The notes under the pieces: generated by a model | Database searches by the model: none | What the model was told of the DNA's origin: nothing | Seen by the model: the letters and a program-made list of their open reading frames with translations, nothing else | Assembly (NCBI GenBank): GCA_024500155.1 | Contig: CM044872.1 | Location: 54,875,460-54,939,459, forward strand | From: Chenopodium formosanum | Taxonomy: Eukaryota; Streptophyta; Magnoliopsida; Caryophyllales; Amaranthaceae | DNA: 64,000 bases | Reading direction: 5' to 3' | Shown: piece after piece, positions 1 to 12,674 of the stretch | How the letters are laid out: the number at the start of each line of letters is the position of its first letter | Position numbering within the stretch: the stretch's first letter is position 1 | Translations under genes and position numbers: made by a program

Positions 1-524
1 TACCTACTACTGTATTTATGTGTGAATGTATCTAATTTGTCATTGTCTTTGTCTAATTGTCTATGCTATCTACTTATCTAGCAACGTGACCTTGGAATTG
101 GAAGATATTCTTTCCCATAATGAACTTTGTAATACACTTTTTATATTTGGAATATCTTTACAAAAATCAATATATTAGTCATGTATAATGTGTATGCACG
201 CTACAATTATTTAAACTTATTTTGTTGTTACCCTTGGAACTTTTTGTACGTATGTTTGAACTTGTTTTGTTTTAAAAAAGTTGAAAACACACCCTATTTT
301 AAAGGGGATTTCATTCTATACCCAATTTGGTAATTGAAGAAGTAATTAACCGATTCTTCAAACTTATAAAGTGGTTCGTCCCCCGTGGTTCAACACTTCA
401 ACATGGGATGACAGTTTCTTTCGTATGTTTGTTAATGGGATTTCAACATACGTAGTATAAGGCTTAGTTGGAGGCCATTACAATTTGAAAACCTATAATC
501 TCAATTGTGTGATTATTCACCTTA

Positions 525-706
525 GGGCCTGTTCACATTTACTTAATTTCAGTTCAGTTCAGCTCTAATCAATTTAGTTCAGCTTCCAATTTCTCTCTCT
601 CATAAAATATTCATTTTAGCTCAGTTCAGTTCAATTCAGTTCAGCTCCAATCAGTTCAGTTCAGTTTAGCTCCAATCAGTTCAGTTCAGTAAATGTGAAC
701 AGACCC
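525..706. mobile_element. Tourist-like MITE copy 1 (CAGTTCAG family)
   Basis: Imperfect inverted termini: GGGCCTGTTCACATTTACT at the left and its complement at the right, flanked on both sides by the trinucleotide TTA. The body is a run of CAGTTCAG/CAGCTCCAATCAG repeats. The TTA duplication and GGG-starting termini fit PIF/Harbinger-derived Tourist elements. There is no coding capacity. Confidence 0.8.
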
Positions 707-1272
707 TTATTTTTTCTAAAGATAATTTGTAAATCTTGCTTTTTTTAGGTAAGAAGAACTCTAGGTTGAGTATAAAAGTGTCAAAAATTGACTCGATCCG
801 AAAAATAAAAAAATTAAATTCAGATTTGGAATTTTATTGATACAATAATTTAACATGATTCAAATTTAAAAGACCTGATCCAACCAGACTTTATCGAACT
901 CAGTCCGAACATCCAAATTGACACCTCTAAATCCATCTAACGACCGTGGAGAATGTTGTTTGATTGCCTTTATGGGATATTGTACAACGTGATAGTTTGT
1001 GGACTGTTTGTAGGGTCCAGCAACCCTAATTAGTGATTACCATATTCTAGTCATGCAGTACGTGATTGATAGAAGGTACTCCTTACGAATAATTAAATTT
1101 GGTTTACTTTAATATCAAATACGAGTAGTAGATATAATAAGACCAGTACTCCAACTAGTTTATGACTTGATTTAATCAACTAAAATTTCATTAATTTTTT
1201 TACAAATGCATAATACTATGATATTAAAGAACCTGATTGCCTGCCTAAAATAAAAGGAATAAACTAATCTAA

Positions 1273-4200
1273 TTAGCTACCACAAAGTGAGATAGATAAA
1301 TCAAGATTAAGAGACTGTTGGTGATTATCCCAAGCAATAGAAGAAGAAGAGTATGAACTAATTGCCTGATCACTAATTTCACTAACATTAGTCGACGAAA
1401 CGTTGCTGCTCCGTTGGATTAACAATGGCGGCGAGGCCACCCTTTGTAAGGAGAGAGACAAGGATACCCCATGCTCGTTGTCTCTTTTTTCGATTGCTAG
1501 CTCTTCATCATCCTCGTTCTCTTTGTATTCATCTTTGGTTTGTTTCATAGAAGAGAAGAATGCATCCGAGTTGTGAAAGTAATGAGCTTGATTTTGGTCT
1601 GATACTTGTTCATATGCCATTGCTTCCTGTAATAATTTAAACGTCAGATGATTAAACAATTCTACATGCAAAATCTATTATGCATTATAAGATCATTGGC
1701 ATAGCAACAGGAGAGTAAGGGAGGGGGAGCTTTAACCACTTGAGCTATCTCTATGCTTATATTGACTTGAGATTTAAATAGGTGTATAAAATCTGCTAAA
1801 TTTTATAAACCCGAAAGAACATTAATCAGTTGTATAAATATTGAACATATAGCTTAATAATTACCAAGCATTAAACTAGCTAGCTAACTACCATAATCAG
1901 TAAATTATTGTCCTTTATACAGTCTATAGTCTAAAACAAGTTAATAATGCACAATGACTTTCAAACACATTTAAAGAGTGACTGCCAATTTCAGCATAGT
2001 ATATAAATATAATGGACCACTATGAAAATAATGGAAATTATTCTGCCTCAGAATATCTGTACCAAAAAACTAGAGTATGTTGATTTTCTTTTTTAAAAAT
2101 ATTGGCTAAAATATCTGTCACCAATAAATGTTTTATGCTTCCAAATTCGTCCCTTAATTTGGTCATTTTTCAGTACCAACAATGCCTCCAATTTAGACAC
2201 AAGAATAGTAATCATGTTCCATTTTCTATATACATGCATTACAAATTTACAATACAACATAATACATGTGAATTATCACTTATTTATGCTGTTACTAGTA
2301 CTATTATTTGATAAAGTACATTATAATTAATTAAACTGTTGTTATTATCTATATATCCATTTATCCACAATTTGTAGTCCTTCACCCATTATAAATTTGA
2401 CCACATATGACTAATCACTGCATATAACCACCAAATAATTACTAACAAGCTTATATACATGGTGCTAATATCTTGAAGCTAAGGGTCTATTTGTACAGCT
2501 TATATTATCTTATCAAATAGGTTCATACGGGTACCGGTCAAAATAAGATATGACAAAATACATTCCAACACTCTCATGTATAATTTCTAAAAAGTTCTAT
2601 TAGTTCGGATAAGTTAATTTCAAACAGTTCAACCAAATTGAATGCAACATATCTTTTACTCTGTAGTTATAACAACAAATATTGTCTCCATCTCACATGA
2701 CTTGATTATACTATCGACGTGACGATTAATTCTGAACAGATAATGAAGATGAGAAGTATACCTGCAGCTTTAAGAAGTGGGATTGATCAGGTTGGACTGC
2801 AAGAAGATGATGAAAATTGAAAACATGATCCTGAGGAGGCAGGGGCAGTGTAGACAGCAAAGAGGAGAAACCAGGGTGTTGGGTCTGATGCTGCTGCCAT
2901 CTGATAATATTCAGACTACTCTCTTCCAATAATCCACCACTTTCTAATTCTTCTTCTTCCTCATTATTATTATTTTCATTTTTATTGTCATCTTTTAGCA
3001 TAATTCCTCCTCTTTTTGTCTCACCCTTTGAATTATTATAAATTGACTCCAGCTGACTTTTGTAATCATCAACCAAGCAGTACATTTTTGGATCTTTTCT
3101 CACTCCCTCCCTTTGGCTGCTTTCCATTTTCTCTCTCTTCATCATCATACTACTTGTACAACTTTCTTCCATCCTTGCCCTTTTCAAATTTCAATTTTTT
3201 TCATCACCCACAAAAACAAATGCAACAAAACAATAATCAATATGTGAAAGAATGAAAAAAAAAACACTACATATTATTCATAATTGTGCAAGCTTAAATT
3301 TAAACGGGTAATAATTAAATAATACTGACTTCGTCTCTAAGAGTTATTTCTTTTTAAGCGGTAATTATTTGACAAAAAAAAAAAGTTAAAACAAGAAGAA
3401 TTGATTTTAGCACTTCCAATATATAAATCCATCCACACTCCCCTAAGAGTAAAACAATCATCGAAAACACACAGATTTTAAAAATTATAGGAGTGCTAAA
3501 ATCAATTTTTGCGGCGTATAATTTAAAGATGGTCTATATATATAATCTACAATGGAGTAAAGAAAATGCTTGTTGATTGCTAGTACCTTTTAGAAGGGGG
3601 AAAAGCAGCAGAAATTGTAGATTGAAGATCTTGAATAACATTATGATTATTAGTAATTTTTGGAGAAGATAAATGTAACCCCACATCATCTTTTTCATCC
3701 TCCAAAACATAATTAGTAGTACTTGCAATGTTATTATGATGATTCTCAAAAGCTTGTTTCCTTTGCTGTGTGAAGCTCTTGTCTGCTAAAAGCAAATTAT
3801 ACACCAAAAAGATGTTACACAAAAATTTTAAAAATTTAATTTATAGAAGAAAAAAAAATTACTACAACATGAGAACAAAAAGTTACTGTGTAAATATGGT
3901 AATTATAATTTTCAAAATTTTGTTCTTTCTTGTATTTCCAATGTTATTTTCTGATTCAGAAAGCATTATAATTGTTTGTACAGTAGTACAACTATAAAGC
4001 TTAATTGGGCAATTTATTTATGTACTTTATTTTCCCATTAAAATGTTAAAATCAGAAGATTTGGGAATTAATGTGAATATTTTCTGTTTTAGTCAATTTA
4101 AACAATAAATGAAGTGAGACATCAAAAATCACTAAAAAAGATATGATATGGTAACCCATAATCTTTGATTTCCAGCTGAGTGAAACACCCCATTTGGGGG

Positions 4201-5195
4201 AACCAACCTAAAATTTAAAGCTAGCTATAATATTTTGCTTTTATTACTTTCACAAGAAATTTAATATAAGACCTATTAATATATATGACAAATTGACAAC
4301 TCCATCAATTTAAAGATTTCTGTGTTTTTCTATTACATGTTTTAATTACTCACCTATCCGTTAACCATTCGAGTTGAGTTCGAATCGTGTCGTCATATGA
4401 ATTAATAGTTTTATAGTAGCTAACCACTATTAATTTCGGACAAACGGAGTAAAGTTTGGAAGTAATTAGAAGAATAGGAGAATCATCAATATTCATGATA
4501 GTTGAACAAAATTTTAAAATAAAGATTAATACTGTACATAATTACATACCTTGTCTTGTAGGATCAATCTTCATGCTTCTATACATCTGTTGACATTAAA
4601 AAAAAAAAAAGATTATACTAAAAATTAGTGCATATATTATAAATAAATTAGTCTTAACAATGAGTGTGAAACCTTAGACCACAAGTCACAAATTTTTTCT
4701 AAAAAGAACCTAGATTATGATTATTTTTTAAAAAAATTATGATTAAAATAATTGATGATAAAAAATAATAATAAAAAAAGGTAAGTATTCTAGAAGAAAG
4801 AAAATGGAGGTAGAGAAAAACAAACCTGGAGATGACTTTTCACATGAGAAATTGTAAGCCCTCTTACATCCATTAACTGAAGAACAAGCTTTGGTGTTGC
4901 CTCTGAAATTTCAAAAACCAAAACAATTATACTAATATTAGTAGTAATAATCTCAGCTTGCTCGGATAACCATAATATCCGAGGAAGAGATTCAGATGTA
5001 CACAACCTTATCTCATCATTAAAGTGACGAGTAACGAAAAGAAAACTTACTGTCTTGACCACCAAGGCGTTCGATAGCATGAACAAAGCAGCGGTGTAGC
5101 TCAGGAGTCCAGCGTAAACGAGGAACTTTGGATCTAACATACTGTCTAACTCCATTATTAGAATTACTATTACTATTTTTAATACAAACTTCCAT
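1273..5195 (-). CDS. GARP/G2-like (MYB-related) transcription factor, six exons
   Basis: Nuclear DNA-binding protein of the plant GARP family. Exons on the minus strand: 5195-5051, 4902-4826, 4586-4550, 3782-3587, 3179-2762 and 1626-1273; all introns are GT-AG, and the joined frame is 1227 nt (408 residues plus stop). The single MYB-like GARP domain (about residues 24-80) is built across the first three exons: VPRLRWTPELH, then ATPKLVLQLMDVRGLTISHV, then KSHLQMYRSMKID. It is closest in feel to the Arabidopsis At2g38300/At2g40260/At2g42660 group. The middle is low-complexity, with an acidic Asn/Glu run. Near the C terminus are VSLSLSLQ and LNLDLSISL, both of the LxLxL (EAR) type, which suggests an active repressor. 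The start is the first ATG in exon 1, preceded by a purine-rich stretch that may be 5'UTR. The target genes cannot be inferred. The exon 5 acceptor is the least canonical, because it follows an A-rich tract. Confidence 0.88.
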
Positions 5196-5851
5196 AATTT
5201 AAATACTGTAATAATATAATTTTAGTTTATTGTAAAAGAGGAGTTATAATATTATTCATTTGAGGGGATGAAAAAAGGGTTGACTAGAAGAATGTTTTAA
5301 ATAAGAGGATCGGAGGTGAAAGGAAGAAGAAGATCACGAGAAAATAAGGAAGAGAGAGAAAGAGAGAAGGAAGAAATTCCTTTGGTTAGGCTGAAGTGGC
5401 GCTGTTAGAAAACCTGCAAACATGGAAAATTCTCATCACGAGCTTCTGATCCTCTTTAAATCATTACTCTACTTACATTCTCTCTCTCTCTCTCTCAACC
5501 TCCCTTTTTACTTTTTATTTATTTATTTTTTTAATATATTATTATTATTTATATGGATTATAAATTTGTTTATTAAAGGATTATTAATTATTAAGATTGA
5601 CTTGGTCATTTAATTTTGTTACAAAGTTGGCTGGTAGCTTGTTTATTATACTCAATCCGTATTTGGGTATTTGATTCCCTTGTACTTTTAAAAGGTATTC
5701 CGTATTAAGAAAAATGTCATTGTTAGAAATATGGAATTATCAATACTGACGTTTTTAATGTGCATTTTATGCATCATATTTTGGTTTTTTTTTTTTATTA
5801 TTATTATTATTTTATATATATATAAATTTTCTTCTTAATTAGCTTAACTTA
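5196..5851 (-). promoter_or_regulatory. 5' region of the GARP gene
   Basis: Upstream side of the transcription factor. It contains a GA-rich stretch (5300-5375 read on plus, CT-rich on the coding strand) and a CT/GA microsatellite at about 5478-5498, both typical of plant 5' leaders and core promoters. I see no clear TATA box. The rest, up to the first MITE at 5852, is AT-rich without recognised genes. Confidence 0.35.
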
Positions 5852-6226
5852 GGACTTGTTCTCTTCACCTGAAACAAGTAGATGTGGTCTGAATTTTTTA
5901 AAGTGTGATCTGGTCTCATCTGAATTTTTTTTTATCTGGACTGGTTTGATCTGATTGAATAATTTGACTAAACTTTGACCGCATTTTAATACAAATCTAT
6001 AAAGAAAAACATCATCAAAATGGATCTTGTTATATTCGTCTCATCATAAACTTTTTAAATATGTAATTTTTATACAAAAAAATTAATACGTAATTAACGA
6101 TATTTAACGATAAGTAAATGATAATCAAAAGTTCTGATCTGAATCTTTCTGGTCTGATTTGATCAAATCTGAATTTATTAAGGAATAAGTAAAAAGTATC
6201 TGAAGTAAGTTGAAGAGAACAAGTCC
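5852..6226. mobile_element. Tourist-like MITE copy 2 (divergent, longer)
   Basis: Inverted termini GGACTTGTTCTCTTCACCTG and a matching right end, flanked by TTA on each side. The interior carries TGATCTGAATCT-type repeats rather than TGAACTG, so this is a diverged subfamily of the surrounding MITEs. No coding capacity. Confidence 0.7.
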
Positions 6227-6239
6227 TTAATCTTATGTA

Positions 6240-6346
6240 GGACCTGTTCTCTTCAGCATAGCTTCAGTTCAGTTCCTAATTTCCTTCTCTCATAAACAAT
6301 TCAGTTCAGCTCAACTCAATTCAGTTCAGTAAATCGAAACAGGCTC
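6240..6346. mobile_element. Tourist-like MITE copy 3
   Basis: Short CAGTTCAG-type element with degenerate GGACCTGTTC / GAAACAGGCTC termini. It is flanked by GTA at 6237-6239 and at 6347-6349, a 3-bp duplication. It lies only about 10 bp from copy 2. Confidence 0.65.
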
Positions 6347-6494
6347 GTAGTCTACTCTAATTAATTATATTGAACTTGAAGCTGCTTTACTTAGGTACAT
6401 AGTCCAGAAAATTGAGTGAGTCCATTAAGTGGTTTCACCGTTAATATATATGTTATAAAGTAAATTCCTCATCAACAATACCAAGTTCTATTTA

Positions 6495-6623
6495 GGGCCT
6501 GTTCTGGTTGACTGAATTGAGCTGAACTGAACTAAACTAAACTGAACTGAACTGAACTGAATATTTTATGAGAAAGAAGGAAATTAAGAAGTACACTGAA
6601 AATTATCTGAAGAGAACAGGCCC
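6495..6623. mobile_element. Tourist-like MITE copy 4
   Basis: Termini GGGCCTGTTCTGGTTGACTG and GAGAACAGGCCC with TTA on both sides. The interior is TGAACTGAAC repeats. 129 bp. Confidence 0.78.
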
Positions 6624-7410
6624 TTATATTTAGCATTTAATATTTAATATTTTCATATTTGTTACTCTCTTTGATTGGAAAATATATACTCCGTGCTTTC
6701 TTTTTTTTTTTAATATAAAAGATAGTCTCATAAAAGTCCATAATATGAAGAGATTATATAAACGGGATAAGTACTTTAAGTATAATTTGTAAAAGATTAC
6801 TCGTAGAAGTTAGACAACTGTCATTTATTACTCATACTCGTGTTAACAAAGTGTTGTCACACTTGGTAAATTTCTTAAATCAAATTCTAAAGGTTTAGGG
6901 TTAGGGATCCTCTTACCCTCCCTCTACTAGTCTATTTCCAAGTGTCCGTCACAAAAATACTAAATTTAATTAAAAATAAAAAATAAAAAATAAAAAAACT
7001 TAATGATTAAGATCTGGTAATAATATAAAAAAAATAAAAAAATAAAAAAAAACTCATACTCGTATAATAGTGCTACTCCGTAATAAATACAGTACAAGAA
7101 TTTACCCTCAAAAAAAATTTATTCCTGTTAAAAAAAATAGGCGATAGAATGATGATAGCTATAGGCTACAGCATAGCGTAAGACCCCTATAAGTTTGACC
7201 TCAATAAAAATTGTTGTTTAATTTTTGTAATTTTCTCTCTTCTCTTTGTCTGTCATACATTCTGACCGCGTTCGAGTGTTAGTATTAACAATACGCCAAC
7301 GTCGTCATGATCACAAAAACCACACCTTCCAATTTAATTATCTTCATTATTATTCTCTCTTTTGTCTGATTTTTAATTTCCACTCCCTAAATCATTTTCT
7401 TCTTACACTA

Positions 7411-7734
7411 CTCCCTCCGTCCCTTTATTACATACCTGTATTCTTTTTTGGGGTGACCAAAATTAAGTACCTATTTCTATTTATAGGTTGTACTTTTTGC
7501 CAATATTATTCTTGTTTTGATGATTTGTCATCAATTTCCTTTTTCTTTTTTGTACTTTACATCAATTCCCAATACTTTCTCTCTCCTAATTCTCAACCAC
7601 TTTTTCTTTCTCTCTATCTCTCTCTAACCCCACATGCATATTTGTACTCCCAATTTTTAGTTTTAAGAAATTTTTAACTTTCTTAAATCCCGTGCAAAAT
7701 GAGAAATAGGTATGTAATAAAGGGACGGAGGGAG
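7411..7734. mobile_element. Stowaway-like MITE
   Basis: About 30-bp inverted termini beginning CTCCCTCCGTCCCTTTATTA, with TA directly outside both ends, the standard signature of mariner-derived Stowaway MITEs in plants. 324 bp. A fortuitous open frame crosses it, but it has no recognisable product. Confidence 0.88.
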
Positions 7735-7863
7735 TATATTTTATTTTTGGTTTTATATACATATAAATTTAAATATTGCTGTCCAAATGCATTTATATCT
7801 CGAGAGAATAAATTAGATAGGGGGGCAAAATATAGTGAGGGAGTGTTGTGCAGTGAAAGAAGT

Positions 7864-8728
7864 GAGCACTTTCCCTAAATAATGTTGTCTTTTTATCTAA
7901 TTCCCAAAATACAGTCACTTTTTTATAATTTCCCAATATACTGTCCACGTCATCGGTTTAGTGTGGTTTTTTTTTTTTACGGTTTTATTGCAAAACCTTT
8001 ATCATGGTAAACCGCTACTTGAAGTAGCGGTTTGTACTTATTTTTTTATTTATTTTTTTCTTTTTTAAAAAAAAGCTTTCCTTTTTTCTCTCTTCTAATC
8101 TTCATCAACAGAGAACAAAACTTCCAGAGTTTTGAAAACACCTCCCTGCCATTGCTATGAGATGAGTCCGCCGCCGATGAACCTCCACCACCAAAGTATT
8201 ATGCCTAACCATTTTATCCATTTCAATTCAATTATTAAATTTGTCAAATAATAATAATTTTGGTGATTGTAATTTTAATGGAGAAATTGGAATTGGGAGT
8301 AAGTTTTGAGAGATGATATTGGAATTGGGAGTTTTTCAATGATTATTTAGGGTTGAAATGTTGGATTTCAGATTTTCATTGGATTTATTTGGAAGATTTA
8401 CTTTGGATGAAGAGGATAAATGGAGTTGAAAGGCAAACGGTGAATGTCGATGCACGATGCTCAAGGCGGTCAAGCCTGTGTCTGGGATTTTTTTTATGAA
8501 TAATTTTTTTTTTAAAAAAGATGAAAACCGCCACTTCAAGTAGTGGTTTTCATGTTTTAACAGTGTAGATGGAAACCGCTACTTGAAGTAGCGGTTTTCA
8601 TTTGAACCATAAAAAAAAAACCGGTTTTTATACATTTGCTTACGTGGACAGTATTGTGGGAATTTTTAAAAGAATGGCTGTATTTCGGGAATTAGATAAA
8701 AAGACAACATTATTTAGGGAAAGGATTC
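7864..8728. mobile_element. Non-autonomous Mutator-like foldback element, 865 bp
   Basis: Inverted termini of roughly 95 bp start GAGCACTTTCCCTAAATAAT on the left and GAATCCTTTCCCTAAATAAT on the complement of the right. The 9-bp sequence GAAAGAAGT is repeated perfectly outside both ends (7855-7863 and 8729-8737), the length expected for Mutator. No transposase is present. The interior contains three near-identical palindromes with 12-nt arms AAACCGCTACTT (8009-8033, 8524-8550 with mismatches, 8573-8597). It also has a GC-richer patch at 8150-8200 that might be captured host sequence. Confidence 0.9.
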
Positions 8729-9832
8729 GAAAGAAGTTGGGTACCTATTTGGCTTGATCTGTCTTTTCCGGATTTTCTATTATGTACACCTGCTTATTAT
8801 ACTTGTTTTTTGCTCGTTTTTAGTTGTGTTCTACTGTTTATCTTTTTCCTAATTTTGTTTTTGGACATACATAAGGTTATTAATTGGCATGGTACCATGT
8901 AATTTATTAAGAAACGGATGAATATGTGAATGTATGTGTTAATGACCCTTAATGTGTTATGTTTCCGTCAAAATGACACACTTAAAAGTTAAAACAAAGA
9001 ATATGAGAGAGTAGTTTGATATTGTGATTCATACTTTTTACGTTATACATACCTTTGTATTTTTAGTTAATACGTATTTTTTTTTAGGAATTATTTTTTT
9101 TTTTTTAAAGTTGACATGTTTTCTTTTAGAGTAAGTTTTTTAGTTTGTACTCCGTATTTACTACTATCCTATCCCCAATTGCTTTATCATTCTTTCTCAC
9201 TCTTTTTTTTCTTCTAAATATTTGTGTCTAAATTGAACATGTCAAAGAAATAGAAATATAATTGACTTCTATTTGTTAATAAATAATCGGTAAAAATTAA
9301 TCAATTTGAAAATTACGCACTTGTGCATTGTTCCCTTACCTTCAATAAGATTTACATCTAGCTAGCTAGCACCATAAATGTTGCTTGAGACTTCACACAC
9401 AATCACACATATTTACACACTCTAATGGTTACTGTCCCCTAAATTGCAATCCAGAGAGATGTAGCTAGCTTATAGGTCCATTTATAAACAATCAACATAG
9501 AAGATTGAGCTGATATTGCCTGTTAAGTAAATTTATTGTTTGAAATTAAAGTTAGCAATATTTTGGGTTTACTGTACAATTCACCCTTCTGAGTATACAT
9601 GCTAATGGCAGAATAAACAGATGGTCTACTCCCATCAACATGAAGGTAGCTGAGTAACGTTAGATTTTTACTACTCGTAGCTGCCTATTTGCATGAAAAT
9701 ACCTCCACTTTAATTAACTGCTACTGCATGCATTGCTTGCTTTCTCTTTTTCTACTTTGTCCATCACTTAAATTAAAGTGAGAGGATGAAATTAGTTTTT
9801 TTTTTTTTTTTAAAAAAAAAATCTTATTCTTA

Positions 9833-9937
9833 GGGCCTGTTCTGATTTATTAAAATGAATAAAGCTGGAATGAATTGTTTACGAGAGAAGAAAATTAAGA
9901 ACTGAACTAAAATTAAGCTAAAGAGAACAGGTAATTC
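9833..9937. mobile_element. Tourist-like MITE copy 5 (eroded)
   Basis: The left end GGGCCTGTTCTGATTTATT follows TTA. The right end reads GAGAACAG but the terminal CCC is lost, so the boundary is approximate. The body has degraded GAACTGAA-type repeats. Confidence 0.55.
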
Positions 9938-10126
9938 TTAAATCCTTATACTAGCATATTGAAATAATTTTATTGGGTTTGGATGGTGAGATCATTAAAC
10001 AATGTGGATTAATTACTTCTTCATTCTCTTTTTACTTGCAACTCGTTATAAGATTACTCTTACTTGAAAGAAATAATACATAGATCGATCAAAATGGATA
10101 AATTATAAGAAAGGGTCGGATACTTA

Positions 10127-10567
10127 GACCATCTCCAATGGTGAGACTCTAGTTTGAGAGTATTGAAATACAAAATGAGTTGTTTTTAACTTCCAATGGT
10201 GATACCATACCCACTTTTACTTTTAGCAACTCATGTGAAGTCTAATTTCTCAATGGTGAAACTCTCTAAAGTATACAAATGTCACTTTCAATTTATGGCC
10301 CATTAAATCCATTTCTTTTTTAATATCAAATATTGTAAGATTAAAAAGTAAAAATAAAAAGGTAAAGCTTAAATAAATTACAAAATATATTAGAATATTG
10401 ACAAGGGTCCATATTTTTTGTCAAATGAGACTCAAAGTTGAGTATTTAAATTTAACAACTTTCTTTTGGAGTTGCTAAGTTTAGATACCAACTTATTGAT
10501 ATACATTGCAAAAAATACACACTCTCTTTTAAAAATACTCACTTGAGTCTCACCATTAGAGATGGTC
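10127..10567. mobile_element. Second MITE family, copy a (GACCATCTCC termini)
   Basis: Inverted termini GACCATCTCCAATGGTGAGA and its complement, with TTA outside both ends (10124-10126 and 10568-10570). 441 bp, AT-rich, non-coding. A second copy lies in opposite orientation at about 12283. The TTA flank again points to a Harbinger-type insertion. Confidence 0.78.
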
Positions 10568-11617
10568 TTAGGTTATAACGAATTCAAATAGTTTAATTAA
10601 TTTGTTTTATTAAATCTATCTATTTTCTTCTTAGAAAGGCATGTTCACATGATAATTAGTTGCAACTTGCAAGTAGGAAAAACAAAATATTAGAGGAAAC
10701 ATCTAATTCACGTAAGAAAATAGTTGCTTGTAAAAAATGGAGGTGGTTAAATTTTAGCCTAAAAATTTCCTCTAAAAAAAAAAAAAAAAAAGATGGAAAG
10801 TGTAATTAAAATTGGAGTACTCGTAATTGGTATAGGTAGGTTAAGTGGCGTAGGAGCAATAGGAGGGCGGTGGGGAGGTGGCGCCTAAAAAGCGGTGATC
10901 AAAGTAAATGGATGTTATGGTATTTGGGAGGCTAACAATTTATTGACATTCTCATGGCTTGTCCATCATAAATCATTTCACGCTACGTAATTTTTACCTG
11001 ATCCTGCGCCCATTCTTCAAACATTTTTAATTTTATTAGTATTATTTTTACTGTATGATTCATGGTTCTTCCATGTATATACAGGGTATGGAACAACGGA
11101 CATTATTAATTATAAGGAATATGTAAGCTTGATTTAGTGGAGAAGTTTGCATCTCACAATCAAGAGGTTGTGCAATCAAACCCTATTAGAGACATTTTGG
11201 GGTGAAAATTCCCTTACTTTACCCCACCACTTTTAAAGCGTCTAGCCCGCTAACCTGGGTTAAGAGGATATGTGAGAAATTCTGACCCGATTGAGTTCTT
11301 CTCCTTATATAGTTAGTAGGTCTAAGTCTAATGGTGAAAATTGCATTCAGTTTTAAAATGTTTGTGGAGTATTGAGTTTTACTCATGTTTTATGCCCAAG
11401 TTTGATGATTACAAAAACGTTAATCACAAATGAATAATCATCTTTAATTTAATTAATTACAAAAATGCTAATCATCTAATTTTAAATTATTAATTAGTAA
11501 AATTTATAGGTGCCTAGGCCTTGTCTTCTATCACATTGTCAAACCAAACTCTTGAATTGAAAAAATGTACTCCGTAATTTAATTTATATAAGTTACTTCG
11601 TATTAAATTATAATTTA

Positions 11618-11734
11618 GGGTTTGTTCTCTTCACATTATTTTCAGTTCACTTCTTAATTTCCTTCTCTCATAAAATATTCAGTTCCGTTCAGTTCAGTTT
11701 AGCTCGGCTCAATTCAGTTAATCAGAACAGGCCC
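11618..11734. mobile_element. Tourist-like MITE copy 6
   Basis: GGGTTTGTTCTCTTCAC left end, CAGAACAGGCCC right end, TTA on both sides. CAGTTCAG-type interior. 117 bp. Confidence 0.72.
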
Positions 11735-12282
11735 TTAATCTTGTCCATCACTATAAATCATAATTATCTAATCCATAGAAGCAGTTGTAATTCGTACATA
11801 TAAATTTTCTTTGTATAATTACTTTATTAGCTTATTTTATTAAAATCAGCTGAAATGAAAGACGATTATAGAGTACATACGTAGTATTACGGAGTACATA
11901 CGTAGTATTACCGAGTACTATACAGTGTAGATGTTAAGATTGCAAATTTGCACTAATAGTAGCAATACTAGATTAGATTAGATTAGACTAGCTAGTATTC
12001 CGTAATAATTTGAGTTGTCGAGTGATTTGATAGAGTTTATTGCGTTGACCGACAAATTAGATTGATGTGGTTGTAAAATGCACAACTAGATCCTAAATTG
12101 TACCAGAATTAGTTTTAGAATCCAACGTTTATCAATTGCAAGAAACAATGGAATCACATGTGAACTAATTTACATTGTCACTTTCTTTCAAACAAAAAAA
12201 CAAAAAAAAACATAGTCACTTCTAAAATTATTCCATATCTTCTGTTTAAAAAATTACCTGTAACCGATCACGATCATAGTGA

Positions 12283-12674
12283 GACCATTTCTAATTGTGA
12301 GACTTGAGGGAGTATTTTTAGGAGAGAGAGAGTATATTTTGTAAAGGATGCAATAAATTGGTATCGGAGTTGCTAAGTTCAACTTTGAGTCTTATTTGAC
12401 AAAAAGTGTTGGCCCTTTATCAATATTATAATATATTTTTGTAATTTATTTAAATATATTTATATTTTAAAAAAAAACTTACGATATGGATTTGATGGAC
12501 CATAAATTGAAATGACATAAGTATACTTTAGAAAATCTCATCATTGAAAAATTAGGCTTCATATGAGTTGCTAAATTGATAAGTGTGTTGGGTATCACCA
12601 TTATATTAGAAGTAAAAAAAACAATTTATTTTGTATTTTAATACTTAAAGTTGAGTCTTACCAATGGAGATGGT
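12283..12674. mobile_element. Second MITE family, copy b, inverted relative to copy a
   Basis: The reverse complement of the 10127-10567 element can be followed through its interior: the GGAGTTGCTAAGTT stretch, the TTTGACAAAAA stretch and the terminal GAGATGGT motif. The ends are mutated and no clean target duplication is visible, so this is an older copy. Confidence 0.65.

Noticed and set aside
7246..7677. 143-codon plus-strand open frame
   Set aside because: It runs across the terminal repeat of a Stowaway MITE, has a low-complexity Phe/Leu/Ser composition and no family resemblance.
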